From Setoptus koraiensis (lineage: Eukaryota; Arthropoda), in NCBI GenBank assembly GCA_048013815.1, contig CM106586.1:4092001-4156000 (forward strand): a stretch of DNA of 64,000 bases. Direction: 5' to 3'. Below are positions 46,508 through 59,500 of the stretch, piece after piece. Position numbers and translations under genes: made by a program. Every line of letters begins with the position of its first letter. Positions within the stretch are counted from its first letter, which is position 1. Under the pieces are notes generated by a model that did no database searches, was not told where the DNA came from, and saw only the letters and a program-made list of their open reading frames with translations.

Positions 46508-48070
46508 CTAGGGCATCTGTTTAACATAGGCACAACTCCAACAGGTACAATGGGGCAGATGTCCGGCGGAGGCGGCCGCCGCAGCGGCGGCCACAGCCAT
46601 CAATTGCTGGTGCTGATTGTAGGCGGCCATCGCTGACGCGGCGGACGAATGGGTGGGCATTGAGGCCGCCATTGCGGCCAGGGCCGCCGAATGGTAGGCG
46701 CCCGCAGCGGCCGCAGCGGCCGCATTGGGTGAGCCGGTTCCGGCGCCGGCGGTTTGGGCCACGGCAAGCGCCGCAAGAGCGGCCGAATAGGAGCTCGGTG
46801 CGGTTGTTGCGGGCGACGTGGCAGCGTTCAGAGTGGACTGCTGGTGTTGTTGTTGTTGTTGTTGCTGGTGTAGTTGTTGATGGTGGTGCAGTTGGTGCTG
46901 GTGATGCTGTTGTTGCTGCTGAGCGGCCATCATGGCCATCAGGGCCTGCTGGTGCATACCCGCCGCCGTGTGCTGGTTGTGGGCCGGATGAGAGTGCATC
47001 TGGGCATAGGGATCCCTGAGATGCTGCTGGTGCAGCTGATGGTGCGGGTGCAACGGGGGCAACGAGGGGTGTGTCAGGGGGTGATGAGATTGTAGTTGGT
47101 GTAGCTGTTGGTTGTAGTGGCCGTTTGTGGCGGGCGGCGAGGTATTGCGCGGCTTTGAGAGGGCCGGCATCAAGTCGGACGTTAGTGGGGCGTTGCTGTT
47201 TGTTATGTAGGGGTTACTGTTGCGGTTATTGTGGTTGTTTGTTGTTGCACTGTTGTTGGTGTTGTTGATGGGGCCCGCAATGACATTGTTTGGCGATGAT
47301 TGCGACAACAGCAGCGACGGGTGGCCGCTTGCTGAGCTGAGCGGCAGGGTAGTGGAGCTGCTGGCCGACGAATCGGATGAATGTGAGTGTGAGGTCGATG
47401 TGAAAGACGATGCCGATGAGGGTCGCTGATTGTTGTTGTTGTTGCTGTTTTTGTTGTTGTTGCTGCTGCTGCTGTTTGATTGCGACAAAACTCGCTGCTG
47501 TTTGTGGTGTTTCCTGTGGTCGCGATGATCACGATGATCGCCGCGATGATGATTAATCAAATCTGGCGCCCCGCTTGCGCTGTTGACATAGTAGGGCGAG
47601 GTGTCTTCGTGGTGCCTTGACGTTTTTATTTTCAGATTAGTATTATTATTATTGTGTAAATCACTGGCGTTGTTGTTGTTGTTGGGTAACATTGATGCAC
47701 TTGTCGTTGACGATTTTGCGCAAGACGATGACGTAACATGGTGCCGGTGTTTGTGATGGGCGCTGCTGGGCGATCTTCTACTATTACTATTGTTGTTGCT
47801 GTTGCTGTTGTTGCTGTTGGTCTGGTGCTTGCTTGCGGGCGCCGTGGGCGACGTCGACGATCTTATGACCGTCTGATTGGGCTGATCAATGCCGATATTT
47901 GAGCATATCTGAGCTAGGTAAGTTAACGGAGAGGCACCATTGTGATTCATTAAATAGTTTCTGCTGCTGCTGTTGTTGTTGTGCGTTATTATGGCGTGAC
48001 GATTGCTGCTAGCCAGACCGGCCAAATTGGAGTCGTCTGAGGGCGCTGTCACTGCTTTGCTCACAGCCAT
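46508..48070 (-). CDS. Low-complexity protein with Sp/NET-like motif (putative transcriptional regulator)
   Basis: A 520-residue intronless frame. Its ATG (48068-48070) is preceded by an in-frame TGA, so the N terminus is complete. Residues 47-60 read SPLTYLAQICSNIG. They resemble the SPLALLAxTCSxIG box of Sp factors and of the NET family (NocA/Elbow, ZNF503/703). The rest is Ser/Asn/His-rich (70-300), a His/Gln-rich block (about 330-420) and Ala-rich runs (430-500). A distinctive end, HLPHCTCWSCAYVKQMP, has three cysteines (508, 510, 513). The C2H2 finger expected in NET or Sp proteins is absent, so this is either a truncated or divergent relative or an unrelated protein. I did not recognise the gene with certainty. 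Upstream and downstream repeat-rich DNA could hold its regulation. Confidence 0.55.
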   Translation of the reverse strand: MAVSKAVTAPSDDSNLAGLASSNRHAIITHNNNSSSRNYLMNHNGASPLTYLAQICSNIGIDQPNQTVIRSSTSPTAPASKHQTNSNNSNSNNNSNSRRSPSSAHHKHRHHVTSSSCAKSSTTSASMLPNNNNNASDLHNNNNTNLKIKTSRHHEDTSPYYVNSASGAPDLINHHRGDHRDHRDHRKHHKQQRVLSQSNSSSSNNNKNSNNNNNQRPSSASSFTSTSHSHSSDSSASSSTTLPLSSASGHPSLLLSQSSPNNVIAGPINNTNNSATTNNHNNRNSNPYITNSNAPLTSDLMPALSKPRNTSPPATNGHYNQQLHQLQSHHPLTHPSLPPLHPHHQLHQQHLRDPYAQMHSHPAHNQHTAAGMHQQALMAMMAAQQQQQHHQHQLHHHQQLHQQQQQQQHQQSTLNAATSPATTAPSSYSAALAALAVAQTAGAGTGSPNAAAAAAAGAYHSAALAAMAASMPTHSSAASAMAAYNQHQQLMAVAAAAAAASAGHLPHCTCWSCAYVKQMP

Positions 48071-48584
48071 AACTGATGATGCTCACTGATGAAAAATAAG
48101 TTTGCTTGCAAATTCAATCGGCGCTGGGCGATAATTTGTCGCTTTGGCTGTTGTTGTCGTCGATGTCGTCGTCGGTGTCGGTGTCGGTTGGATGTTGACG
48201 CGACCAAAGTCACTTTGCGAATGGCTCGACCAGCTCGAATCGTCGCTTCTTTTCGAACCGTCGTCGTTCCACCATAGCGTCTTATCCGTGCCTTCTTTTG
48301 AGCCCCTTCTGCGCATGACAGCCCCTTCGATCGAAAGTACACAGTAGACACTGACAAGCGGCACGGGGGGCAAGCGAAGGTAGCGAGGGCGAAAGTGATA
48401 CCCATTGCCGGCTCACTTCCTCTAGCTGGCGCCCTCTGTTGACCGCTAATTGAATCAATGTTTGCAACGCCATCTATTGGACACCGCTCGCTCAATTGGC
48501 TGGTTTCGTTGGCCCGCGACAGATGGCGCAACGAGGCAATCCGCACTTTGCTGACGCAACTTGTGTCACCTGTCGCCCGCTCAC

Positions 48585-48666
48585 CTGACAAAACCGACAA
48601 TACTGACAACACTGACAAAACCGACAACACTGACAAAACCGACAACACTGACAACACTGACAAACT
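48585..48666 (+). repeat. 9-bp minisatellite (CTGACAACA/CCGACAACA)
   Basis: About nine nonamers alternating CTGACAACA, CTGACAAAA and CCGACAACA. Confidence 0.92.
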
Positions 48667-49002
48667 TGTGACACAAACTGACCGATGAGTGAACCAGGTG
48701 AGACCAAGTGAGCATCCGGTTCATCGTGGTCGTCGAGGGTTGGGCTTCGAAATGTTTGAATCAAACGCTGGCAGATTGCCGGCAAACTGCAGCTAATTAC
48801 GGGGCACTCGATCGATAAAACAAACAACTGTTTATGGCAAAACTACTGGATAGTGGACTGTTACGATGTAACGAGACAGGGCAAAAACAGGGAGCGTTTG
48901 CGTGGGTTTGATGCGCTGGTGCCCATTGATGCGGCTTGCGTAAGCGCACAATGATAGTGGCGCGATAATATACGACGCGACCAAACAATTCCATCATAGC
49001 GG

Positions 49003-49072
49003 CCGGATCAATTAGCTCATCAGAGCGGTCGGATCAGTTAGCTCATCAGTGCGGCCGGATCAATTAGCTCAT
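49003..49072 (+). repeat. ~28-bp repeat with GCGGxCGGATCA and TTAGCTCATxAG
   Basis: Three tandem copies with one or two substitutions each. Confidence 0.85.
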
Positions 49073-49619
49073 GAGACACCGTTAGAAGCCGGCCAGTGGT
49101 CGCTGCAACCCGTAGCGAGCGTGTGCGAGATGGGCCAATAATAAATAAATGATAGTCCCGTTCGCTCTAATAAGTCTTGTCCGGCGCATGCAATTACGCC
49201 ACTGCCGACGCCGATCGACGACTTGAATGCTCGACACACCGCGGCTCGACGCACTGCAGCTCGACACACTGCGACTCGACACACTGCGACTGGCAGTGTC
49301 AGTATACTGACCACTCAACAATATGTTGCATGCGACGCAAGTTGGCCAGTCCGACCAACTGTCCAGCCGACTGAGGATGCACGCAAATTAATGTATGGTC
49401 GTTAGCATGATGATGCTGATGAACTTTAGATAATGGCGACCTGTTCTGTTGCGTAACTGTTCTGTTGTGACGACGGCCCACGACGAATTGTGGCGCTTGT
49501 GTTGATTGTGTGGCTCACTTTTGGCCGAGCACGTCCGCCGCTTCGATGCGCCGCTCCGACGCTTTCGTGTGTCTGTTCGTTGTCTGACATGTTTGAATGA
49601 ATGTTGTCGATGGCGCATA

Positions 49620-52050
49620 CTATTCCAAGATTGCGGCACAATCGAGCTCTCTCGAGCGCTTATCCTGCCTTCTCAGCTGCTTGGCTGTATCATGTTGAAC
49701 TCTTCGGCCTAATTTCAAATAATTTCGTATTATAAAACTAACTAACCAATTGTAGCCGCTCTCCAACGATGTGTCCGTGTATCCAGTGGTGCCAGTGGGC
49801 GTCGGGGCAAGCGGCTTATCGTGCTCCGCTGGGCCGGATCCATATTGCACACTGATGGCACTGCCCGATTCCTGGCGCAACACATTACACAACAATGCAC
49901 AACAATACACAACAATATACAACAATGCATGCACAGTTAGTCACAACAATGAGATTACATAATACAAGTGAGCGCGAGAATATGAGCTAACATGCCAACA
50001 CAATCACTTACTATTCGCGTCGGGCACCTGTATTTGCTGATCAGTTTGTCCAGTTGAAGCCGATGGCGTATCTCGAACTCGTCCTCCGAATCGGCCAGGT
50101 CTTGCTTGTTCATGAAACTGTGTGTGTTTGTGATTTGATATCAGTTGATATCAGTTAATATTAGTTCATCAGTTCATTAGTCGGTTCATTAGTCGGTTGT
50201 TGCGTCGCGTCGTCGCGTGTCGTCATTGGTCGGCGCCGGCGACAATGGGCGACAGTGGGCGACAATACTCACACTAGTAGCGGCTTGTTCTGGGCGCACT
50301 TTTGGCTCAACAGGTCGCGCAAGCACTTGCGTGCCTCCTCGAATCTTGAATGGTCGTTCGAGTCAACGACAAACATCAGTCCATGCACTCGGGCCAAACA
50401 GCCGCTAGGGCGCAACAAGTTGTTTGTTGGGCCCAATTCGCACAGTTCCACTTGGTACCTTTGGTGAATCAATTTTTTCATTTTGACCCTCGACACAGCC
50501 GGCCCGCCACAGCTAACGGTGGCGCCGACACTGGCCACGGCCGATTCGCAATCTCCCTGGATTGGCCCTGATGTTGAACGAGATGCGACAATGAGATGAT
50601 GATTACAAAAATTGTTATTAGCGTTATTATTCGGTTTGTGTATGGCATTGACACAACTGTATGCATTTGAATTTCGCATTCTCACGGTAGCCGGAAATCA
50701 CATGTCGGCTGGCATGAGATTGCGCCGGCCCGGCAAGAGCCGGCCGAGATTGTCGTCGGCCGTGCCGCCAACAAGAATGAATGTCGCCACGCATGTATAT
50801 CGCATGAATGTCGCCTTTTGTTGTATAATTTTGTATAATGGCATCCATTGGAACTTTGGAATTTAAAGTTTGCAACTTCCAAAGAACTTCCATTATACGA
50901 GCTATACGAACAGCAGCACAGAAGCTGTGCTTGTTTCCTAGAATTACTTGCTTGCGCTTGCAATAGCGAGTAAAATCACATGATTGAAATCACTGTAAAT
51001 TTAGCGCATGCAGCAGCTATCTGTCGTGAATCTCCAATCGCATGCAGCTAGCGTATGGCACTGAAGGTCATCAAGCCGAAAACCTGTTCACGGCAGTGCC
51101 AATGAGTTTTAACTGGAGCTTGCGTCATCGTGCACCGCAACAACAGGTACATATGGGCCTTTTGGCGGTGATTTTGGTGGTCGTCATGCAGTGGCGGCAT
51201 CAGTCGAATGATGAATTGACACGATCGATCAGAAACAAACGGCCTGTGTGTGTGTGTGTGTGTGTGTTGACATTAGTGGCTGGCAGTCTCTCCAATCTCA
51301 AGGTTGTTTTGTTATTATTGCCATGGCCAACACAATTGCTTATTTTGCACATCGACACAACGGCACTGATTGTTGTGTTGCGCCAGCACAACAACCAATT
51401 TTGCAATCTTATATAATATGAGTTATATTGTCTGTCGCTGTTAGCGGATTCAATGGCCGTTCAATGGCTGCAACGATAGGCGTAGTTTGGGCAAACAAAG
51501 CCAGCTCGCCAAATCAATGTCATTCGGTTAGTGGCTCGCATCGTGTGTGTGCCTTATGCGTAAATGCTTGACCCGTTCAACGGCGAGCTCACCTGTTGTT
51601 GTTGTTGTTGTCGTTTATCGTGTGCCTGGCAGCTATTTGCAGCGACAACAGCGGCAGCAACGACAACAGCGGCAACAGTAGCAGTGTCAACTGTACAGAG
51701 TGGCATACAACACCCGTTCGTTGGCACCGTCGGTTGTTGGGCATTTACTTGCAACGACATGCTGTCACAGGTGAGGCAAAGTGCGCAACGGCCAAGTGCA
51801 TCAACTGACAACAGTTGCATCGTTCGTTTCATGCGCAATCTGTAATCCAGAATTAGAATTATCCCCGAGCCAGAGTTTATCGTTGTTGAACTTGCACAAC
51901 AACAAGTGCGCATTCGCAAGCTAAACCGATCATGACACAAAGTTTCCTGACTGTGCGCTGTTGTCGTCGGTTGTTGTTTCAGCGGGGTGATGTTGATGTT
52001 GTTGCGTCAGCCAGTTTGCATGCATGTTTGCTGTTCATCTCAGGTGACTT

Positions 52051-52113
<63 letters not shown>

Positions 52114-53543
52114 CACACACTGCTCACAGGGCGGCCATTGTGAGCAACAAACAGTAGCCAAACTAATTACAATGGCTCTAATAGATCTAATTAGGCAAAC
52201 AATAAGGAAGTTGGCCAACTATAGCAACGCCAGTGACACAACAGAACGTGGTGCGGACGTTTTGTCCAAAACAAAAACAGCCGCCGAATGGCGTCATGTC
52301 GAGTCATTGCCCAAGACAGGTAATTATAATTTGGCTGCCATGGGCACTCGCGCCGATCGTCTTTGCGCGGCTCACAGCACTTCATAAACTTATATATATA
52401 TATCTGGCTATAAACGAGTTTCATCCGGCTCTATGCTCCCTTGCCGGGCTTTCATTGTGCGTTTTCATGGGCGATTCTTGTGCGTCTCTGCCAGAGACTC
52501 TGTCAGAGACTCCCTGACAGCTATAAAACATTCGGGCTCAATAAGGCAACGTTCGCCGCTGGCCCCACATTGCTAGCATCGACATTCGCAACTGATCATA
52601 TCTCGTTCTCTCCGATCAACGCGTGCCTGCAGCATGTTTGTCAACTCGGTTGTTGTTGTCACCCCCCAGCGATAGTTTGAGCGTCGTTATTGTTTGTAAT
52701 AAAGCAATAATTAAATTTGAGCCAAGCCATAAACAGCAACGATTTACAATGTCAGCGAACAGCGTTGTGCAGCTGATGCGCTTGGCTCGCCAACCGCATG
52801 CCAGTAGGACAGTTGAAACAAAAGACAACTCAAGTACTGAATTTGTTTATCATTAGTGACACTCTTAATTATTGCCCTAGGTTTATAGCTAATGGCAACA
52901 AGCCATTGAATGCAGCGCAAAACTAAATACGACGCCAATAAGAAGAATATAATAAATGCGATAAGATTATAAATAGTGTGTATAATAGCCGGCCGTATAA
53001 TAGCAAAGGTATTCTGGTTGGCTCATTCGCTGGCTGGCTCGCTGGCTGGCTCGCTTCTAGAAGCTCGCCGTGATTGGAAACAACTCCGCGCCATGGGCGT
53101 ATCAAATAGCGGCTCAGCCCGACGAGTGAGCTTACAGGCAAACTTGCAAAGTTGACCAGTTGCTACAAGTTAACAGATGATAACAGACACTGACGTCTGG
53201 CCAGTTGATAGGCCGCTCTGCCGACTAACTGGTCATCTACTCTGACACTTGTGAGAGACAAAAGTTAGTTCATGTTTAAATGTAGAGGTGGCACCATTAG
53301 ACGGCGGCGGCGAGACCATCCCGTTCTTTGTAGACACAAGTTGTAGATGTTGCGGATTATTGTTGTTGTTGTTGTTGCGTTTGGCGTGCACAATCAAAGA
53401 TAGGGATAAGTTATCTTTGCGGAGCCACTGGCTCGCCAAGGCAAGTCGGCTGCGCGGTTGCGCCAACAAGTATTAAAGCTACGGGGCAACTTATACTACA
53501 ATTTACACTGATTTATCGGTTAGTGTGCCACAGTTTGCTGCGG

Positions 53544-53575
<32 letters not shown>

Positions 53576-56500
53576 GCAACAACAGCAACAACAACAGCAA
53601 CAACAACAGCAACGACAGAAACAAACGAACAACGTCATCATGTTTGCTGGTGCGCGCACTAGTGGTCGTATCCTACAATTGTGAGTGTGTGAGCCTTTGC
53701 AACCTTTCGGACTGTGCCTTGCCAATGATAACACTCACACAACTGCGAGCGTCACCAAGAGAGCAACGGTCGCCAGTGGACAATGAGCTAGGCAAATGAG
53801 CGAGCAAGGTAATTTTTTATTTTTATTGTGTTTCCCTAATGAGAGAAAGAGAACGACTACATTTTTTTATCATTTGTTGCCATCTGACTTGCCAGCAAAA
53901 TCCATGTCAGATGCACACAAATAAAGAGAAGACGACAGCAAATCAATGCAACGACAACATGTCATGCAGATGAGCAAATGGGCCGATTGCGAACCGCACT
54001 GACGCGCCGAGCTCATGGTGGCTCTTGTTGCAGTTGTTAGTTCCAGATACAGTTAGTTAGATTGGCAAATAAACACATACGACAACGAAGAACAAAAAGA
54101 AGAAGAATATTTTTTTTAATATTTTGTGGCTCGCTCGCAGCACCACAAAAGTTAAAGTTAAAGTTGGTCCGCTGACAACATTGTCGCGCACACACTTTGC
54201 ACACAACAACAACAGCAACGGCAGCGCACGCATCGCGACGCATGCCACGTTCATTCGAATTCATTGGAAACAAAAGAAAAATTCTTCAAGAACGACACTG
54301 GTCAGTGCAAGCAGATCATATGACGACACATTTATTTATACATTTAAATAGATAAATTATTATATTATATAATATTATATCATAGTATATTGATCAGATT
54401 ATTATATCAGACAGATTATATCAGCAGCTCATAAGCTACCACAATACGTAGGCAAATTGGTATCTGGAGTCACACAACAAGCCGTCGTGCCGCCTCGGTT
54501 TATTCCAGCTCATCATCAGATATCACCACGACATACAGCAGACGACGGAGACAATCATTTTGACTATTGTCAAAGGACATTATTATCACCACTAGTTCAT
54601 TATTATTATCATTATTATTGTTGCTAATATTATTATTATCATGGTTATTAGTAGAGATCAGCACTAATTGGCACCAATAGAGCTCAGGATCATTTTTCAG
54701 CTGTTCTCGTACACTCGTCACCCGACACACATTGAATATTCAATTCAATTATTCAAGAAAATTGTCAGTTCAACTACGTTGCAAATTTTTGCAATAATTC
54801 TTCTTCTACTACTCACTAACAAGTCTTGACTACAGCAAGACAACACACTAACAACAACAATTGTAATAATATTGTTTGCACAATATTATATCACACATGA
54901 ACCAAAAGGAAAGCTTATGACGACAGCCAACATTAGATTTGATTTTGCGACTTGTATGTTTGTCGCCATCATCATACTCATAGTCTAGTGGCAACATTAA
55001 TGTGACGCGTCTTATTGCACTCATACAGCAGTTATAATAATTTTATTCCATCCATACAAATAAGCAGCGCACACATTGAGCAAGTATCACAGTGATCAAA
55101 CTAGACAGTGTCATCATCATCTAGATCATATTCTACCACCAAGGAATCACCGAAAATTTATTAGGTGAGTATCATCAACTCGAGCTACCATCACTTTGCT
55201 TCATCTCTTAGTTATTTATTGTAGACATGGGCGCATCACAGCGACACAACAAACTCTATGATTATGCTCGAAACTTGTTAGACTTACACTTGTTAGTTAC
55301 ACTTGTAACTATTGTTATTAGCGTCTGACAAAATGACCATATGATCATTCTGGATGGCGTCGTTAATCATTTCGATGGTGACCAACATGATCATCATTCA
55401 TATGATCTCCAATGAGCTACCACTACATAACCAACTAGAGAATAACTAGAGAAGCGCTCATTGTTAACATCGTAATTGGTGTTGTTAGCGAAGGTGTCAT
55501 TCAACTACAATTGTAAACAACCACATTTACAACCGCTAATACATACATATCAACCTGGGTTATATACCCTAGTTGTGTTCCATAGGCTGTTACATTGTTG
55601 TTATTATAGCTGTTGTTGTCATGGCGTCGGACGCAACTTCTCCATGTACTAATTTAGCTAGACACTAATTCAATATCTCTCTGTCTAAGTATTAATGTAT
55701 TGAGTAATTACATAATGCTATAATAAGGGATCAGCAAATAATGAGAATGGAAAAAAAGAACGACTACCATCAAAGAATCACAAGATAGATAATAACACCA
55801 AGCAAAGACTTTCGTTTAGTGTACCATTTATAATAATACAACAATATATAGACTGAGAAAGCGAGTGTATATTTATCTGCGTTCTTAATATATGGTCCTA
55901 TGGTATTATATTTGACTGACTCACTAGATTGGATTGAAGGGACAAAAAGTGTTTACTTTCGCGCTGTCTTCTACAAACAACAACGACAACAACAATCGAT
56001 TGTACAGGCTAGTTTTATTTTGATCATCAATTTAAAACATTCTAGCTGTATAATTCAATACCCGCTACAATTACTATGTTTTGCTAACTTTATCATTACT
56101 ACCTCCAAAGAGACTAGATAATTCATATAACTGTCAATAGTTGTGTTCAATCATATTGTTGTACGGTTATCTCGTCGATTGACTACATACATCAACAATA
56201 ACTCACTGTTAAGATCAGAAGAGAGATTTCAAAGTTAACTAGAGCAGACATTAACAATACTGCTATTCAATTTGTTCTTTTTATTATTACTTTTTTATCA
56301 TCTACAACAGAACCGCAAAAAATTCCGTAGTCACTAAGGATGTTTCACAAACTACTAACATTGAAATATCACAATACAGTTTCAACTAAGAAACTCCATT
56401 GATGGCAAAGAAACCTAACAACTGACCGATTTGATCTCCATCCCATATCAGATCTTTGCATGGACGTAAAAATTGCTACCAGACAAATTTTCTATAATCG

Positions 56501-59500
56501 CTTATTTTAATCTCTACGCAAACACTGACATCTACACCACAACGTGAATGAATCCTCAACACGAGAAGAAGAAGGACCATGCTTCATAGCAACTGTAGAA
56601 AACAAAATCTCAATTGAACAAACATTTGGAAGTTCTCTAGCAGCTTTGAACTTTAACCTATTTATCTACAAATGCAGCTAAGGTTTACATGTGCTGAGTA
56701 TATTTATAATATTCGTTTGGGCGACAACTTTTTTCATTATGAACACACTGCCATCATTAGTTTCTTCTGGATCCTCGTCGACATCAGAAGACACGTCATC
56801 AGCAAGTGTCGAGGTGGATAGTAACATTAGAGCCAGTCTGACTCTGCCAGGATTGGCTAACAATGGCCAACGATTAGTCAATCCACAACCAAATATTACT
56901 AGGCATCAAAACCGTCCACGTTTGATTTCTTCCAATCAACAGCAACCGGGTCGCCATATAAATCGAGCCGACCAGAATACATACATATCCAATGGACATC
57001 CGCAAGGCAACTACATTCATCATGGTGGTGATCCAAATTACGTTCACAAGTCGTCGGTAACATCAGAATGTAATCTATCGATTTGTTACTCCTATATGTT
57101 GGCTGCGATTAGTTCTATAATGGTTGTTGTCGGTATATATCTAGCACTCACAAGATTTAATTTGAACTATTTATACCTCTCGTTGGCCGGACTTATGCTG
57201 GTGGCACTAGGCTCTTGTCTCTATTGCATAGGTAGAATTCAATTAAACCGGAAGGCTCGTAGAAAACTGCGCCTCAGTGATGATGATCTCGAGGCTATGG
57301 ATCAACGAGGGTTAGCCGCCGCGGCCTCGCACATATTGAATACAAGAGGACTTGTACAGATAGGCAATAATAGTTTTAATTCAGTCAACCCGAGACATCT
57401 AACCAATCAGAACCTGGGTGCTTCATCAGATAATGGCACAGCTACAACTGACTCTCTTTTGGTAATGATAAATCCAAACAACGAAAACGGTCCTATATCC
57501 ATTCTATCCACTTCCGGTCAAAAACAATTCACGAAGGGGCCAATAGATAATTGTGATAGTCAAATGACAATGCAGCAACTAAATCACATCAGACCACGAC
57601 ACGCAGACACAGACGAAGCTTTTGGATCTACCACAGACACTAATGAGGTAGCCATGAGCCAGTTGTCGTTGAATATGATCCCTCAATATTTTTCTAATGG
57701 AGTTTCACTGAGACCCAATAAATTATGCCAACCAATCGGACCAGAGTCATCTAGTGTTATAAATCTAAATCCAGATGCTTTTGGTCCCAGCGAACCTACC
57801 AAAATCCACTCAGACACAACTGAGAAATCGTTGTTGGCCAAACCAACAACCTCTCGTCTGGATCGGACAGAAATGGATCTACCTAACACATCCATGGGAC
57901 CCCTCTCACATAGCCAGATTGTCAACGTCAACGGTCGTCAATTCCTTGTCTTGCCTTTAAATGATAATAAGCCCAATTCGGGAGCACCGAATTCTAACTA
58001 TGATGCACTTGCGTTGCAAGACGGCAATATCAATAGTTCCGAACTGCCCAGGTAAGTTTCTATCTATGAACTCCAACCATCTTACATCAATTCTGCAATC
58101 AAGATCTTTTCAACTAAAATCAATCTGTACCTTACTTTTACAATTACAGATCGTTGCCTAGTTCTAGCAATGTTCCTGAAAGTTCTCACCAAGAATCACC
58201 ATTTACTCAAGGGACGACTACAGAGGAGCTCATAGATAGAATTAGAACACTAACCATTGGTGATAGTAGAAGATTGTCAAACAATTCTCATGCTGAAACT
58301 GCGGAAACTGGCATTAAATCCTCACGGCCTCAACCTCTCAGACGAGAGAGCTCATTCACATTTAGCGCCTTTAAAACAAGAGGTTCTTCACATAGAGGTT
58401 TGAAACATTCACATAGCTTCAACGAAAAGTCTTTTATCCATAAACCAGTAGATAAAAGCGCAAATAAACTTTTAGCGAGCACATTCTGTGGAGAACAGGA
58501 GACGTTAGGATGCGACCAACCATGCTCATCAAATATGTCTCAATCTATTGAGCCACGAGACCAATCTATTATGAAAACTGAAACGGACAGATCTCTCATA
58601 GATGAGTCGGATAATTTAATTCAAAGTCGACAACCAGAAACACCAGAGATGTGCGAACCTCCTATAGCACCAAACAATGCTAACAACGTGGAACTTTTGC
58701 CAAACTTAGACAGTGCTATACAAAATCGCCAAATTGAAAGTTATTCTTCCGAGATGCAGCCATCAACATCCTCAGGGAGCAATCAAGATAACGATCGACC
58801 GAACAATCCCTCTTCCGACTCTCACTCTCACTCTCGTGCCTCAACCTCAAATGTTCACCATCGTACGACACTAATCATGGGACTTAGTGGTGAAGAAGAG
58901 CTCATTGAAATCAACGACGCAGACATAGATAAAATGTCCATGCTTCCTCCTTCCTACGAATCATTAATGGGTCAACCTAGTGACCCGTGATTTCAAGTCA
59001 ATCAGTCAATACGAAATCATATTGTATATTTTAAAGTTTGTATCATAAACTGACAATAACAATCTTCCACCCAACTAGTTCTTATGATTGTTTAGACAAA
59101 GTCGATAGCGAGATTCTGTTCTCTCAACGGAAATAAATTTAGGCCAAATCAATTATCTATATAGCTTAAACTATTAGCTCACCTCCATGAAGATATCTTA
59201 TGACTGATGTTTTACCGCTATCACTTAATCCAAAAATTAATACTCCTATCGGTTGAATAGATTTAGTCCTCATCCAATTTGACATGAGTAATGATTTAAG
59301 TGGCGACTTATGATTCACTTTTCCGGTATGATGTGGGGAGGCCTCATGCTCTCCCTCATACTTCGGCTTCTTACTGCCATTCAAGCTGGATACATTTTGC
59401 AAATTTTTAGAAATATCATCATCGTTAGAGTCATATTCGTGACATGGATGGACACTTGAAGGCCTCAATAACCAGCTTCTCTTGATTTTTTGAGTTCTGG

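Larger units (their letters stand above)
48071..49619. other. Intergenic region between the Sp/NET-like frame and ARL13B exon 4
   Basis: Presumed promoter and leader of the Sp/NET-like gene and the 3' flank of ARL13B (both minus). It contains a 9-bp minisatellite (48585-48666) and near-repeats of CGGATCAATTAGCTCATCAG around 49003-49070. A missing C-terminal ARL13B exon could lie here, but I could not identify one. Confidence 0.5.
50568..59182 (-). other. First intron of the ARL13B-like gene (8.6 kb), host of an antisense gene
   Basis: The donor GGAG|GTGAGC (59182) and acceptor CATCAG|GG (50568) are in matching phase. The intron's 3' half (50.6-53.7 kb) is GC-rich with repeats: GT run 51247-51268, CA tract 52051-52120, CAA/CAG tract 53552-53618. 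Its 5' half (53.8-59.2 kb) is AT-rich and contains a complete plus-strand gene (56739-58990). Confidence 0.65.

Noticed and set aside
48061-48663. 200-codon minus frame starting with VLS repeats
   Set aside because: Its first part is the 9-bp minisatellite at 48585-48666. The rest lies in the presumed leader of the downstream gene without conserved features.
56691-56738. Hydrophobic leader (LSIFIIFVWATTFF) of the nested membrane protein
   Set aside because: It would start from GTG. The first ATG in the frame is at 56739, so I treat the hydrophobic stretch as untranslated unless an upstream exon joins it.
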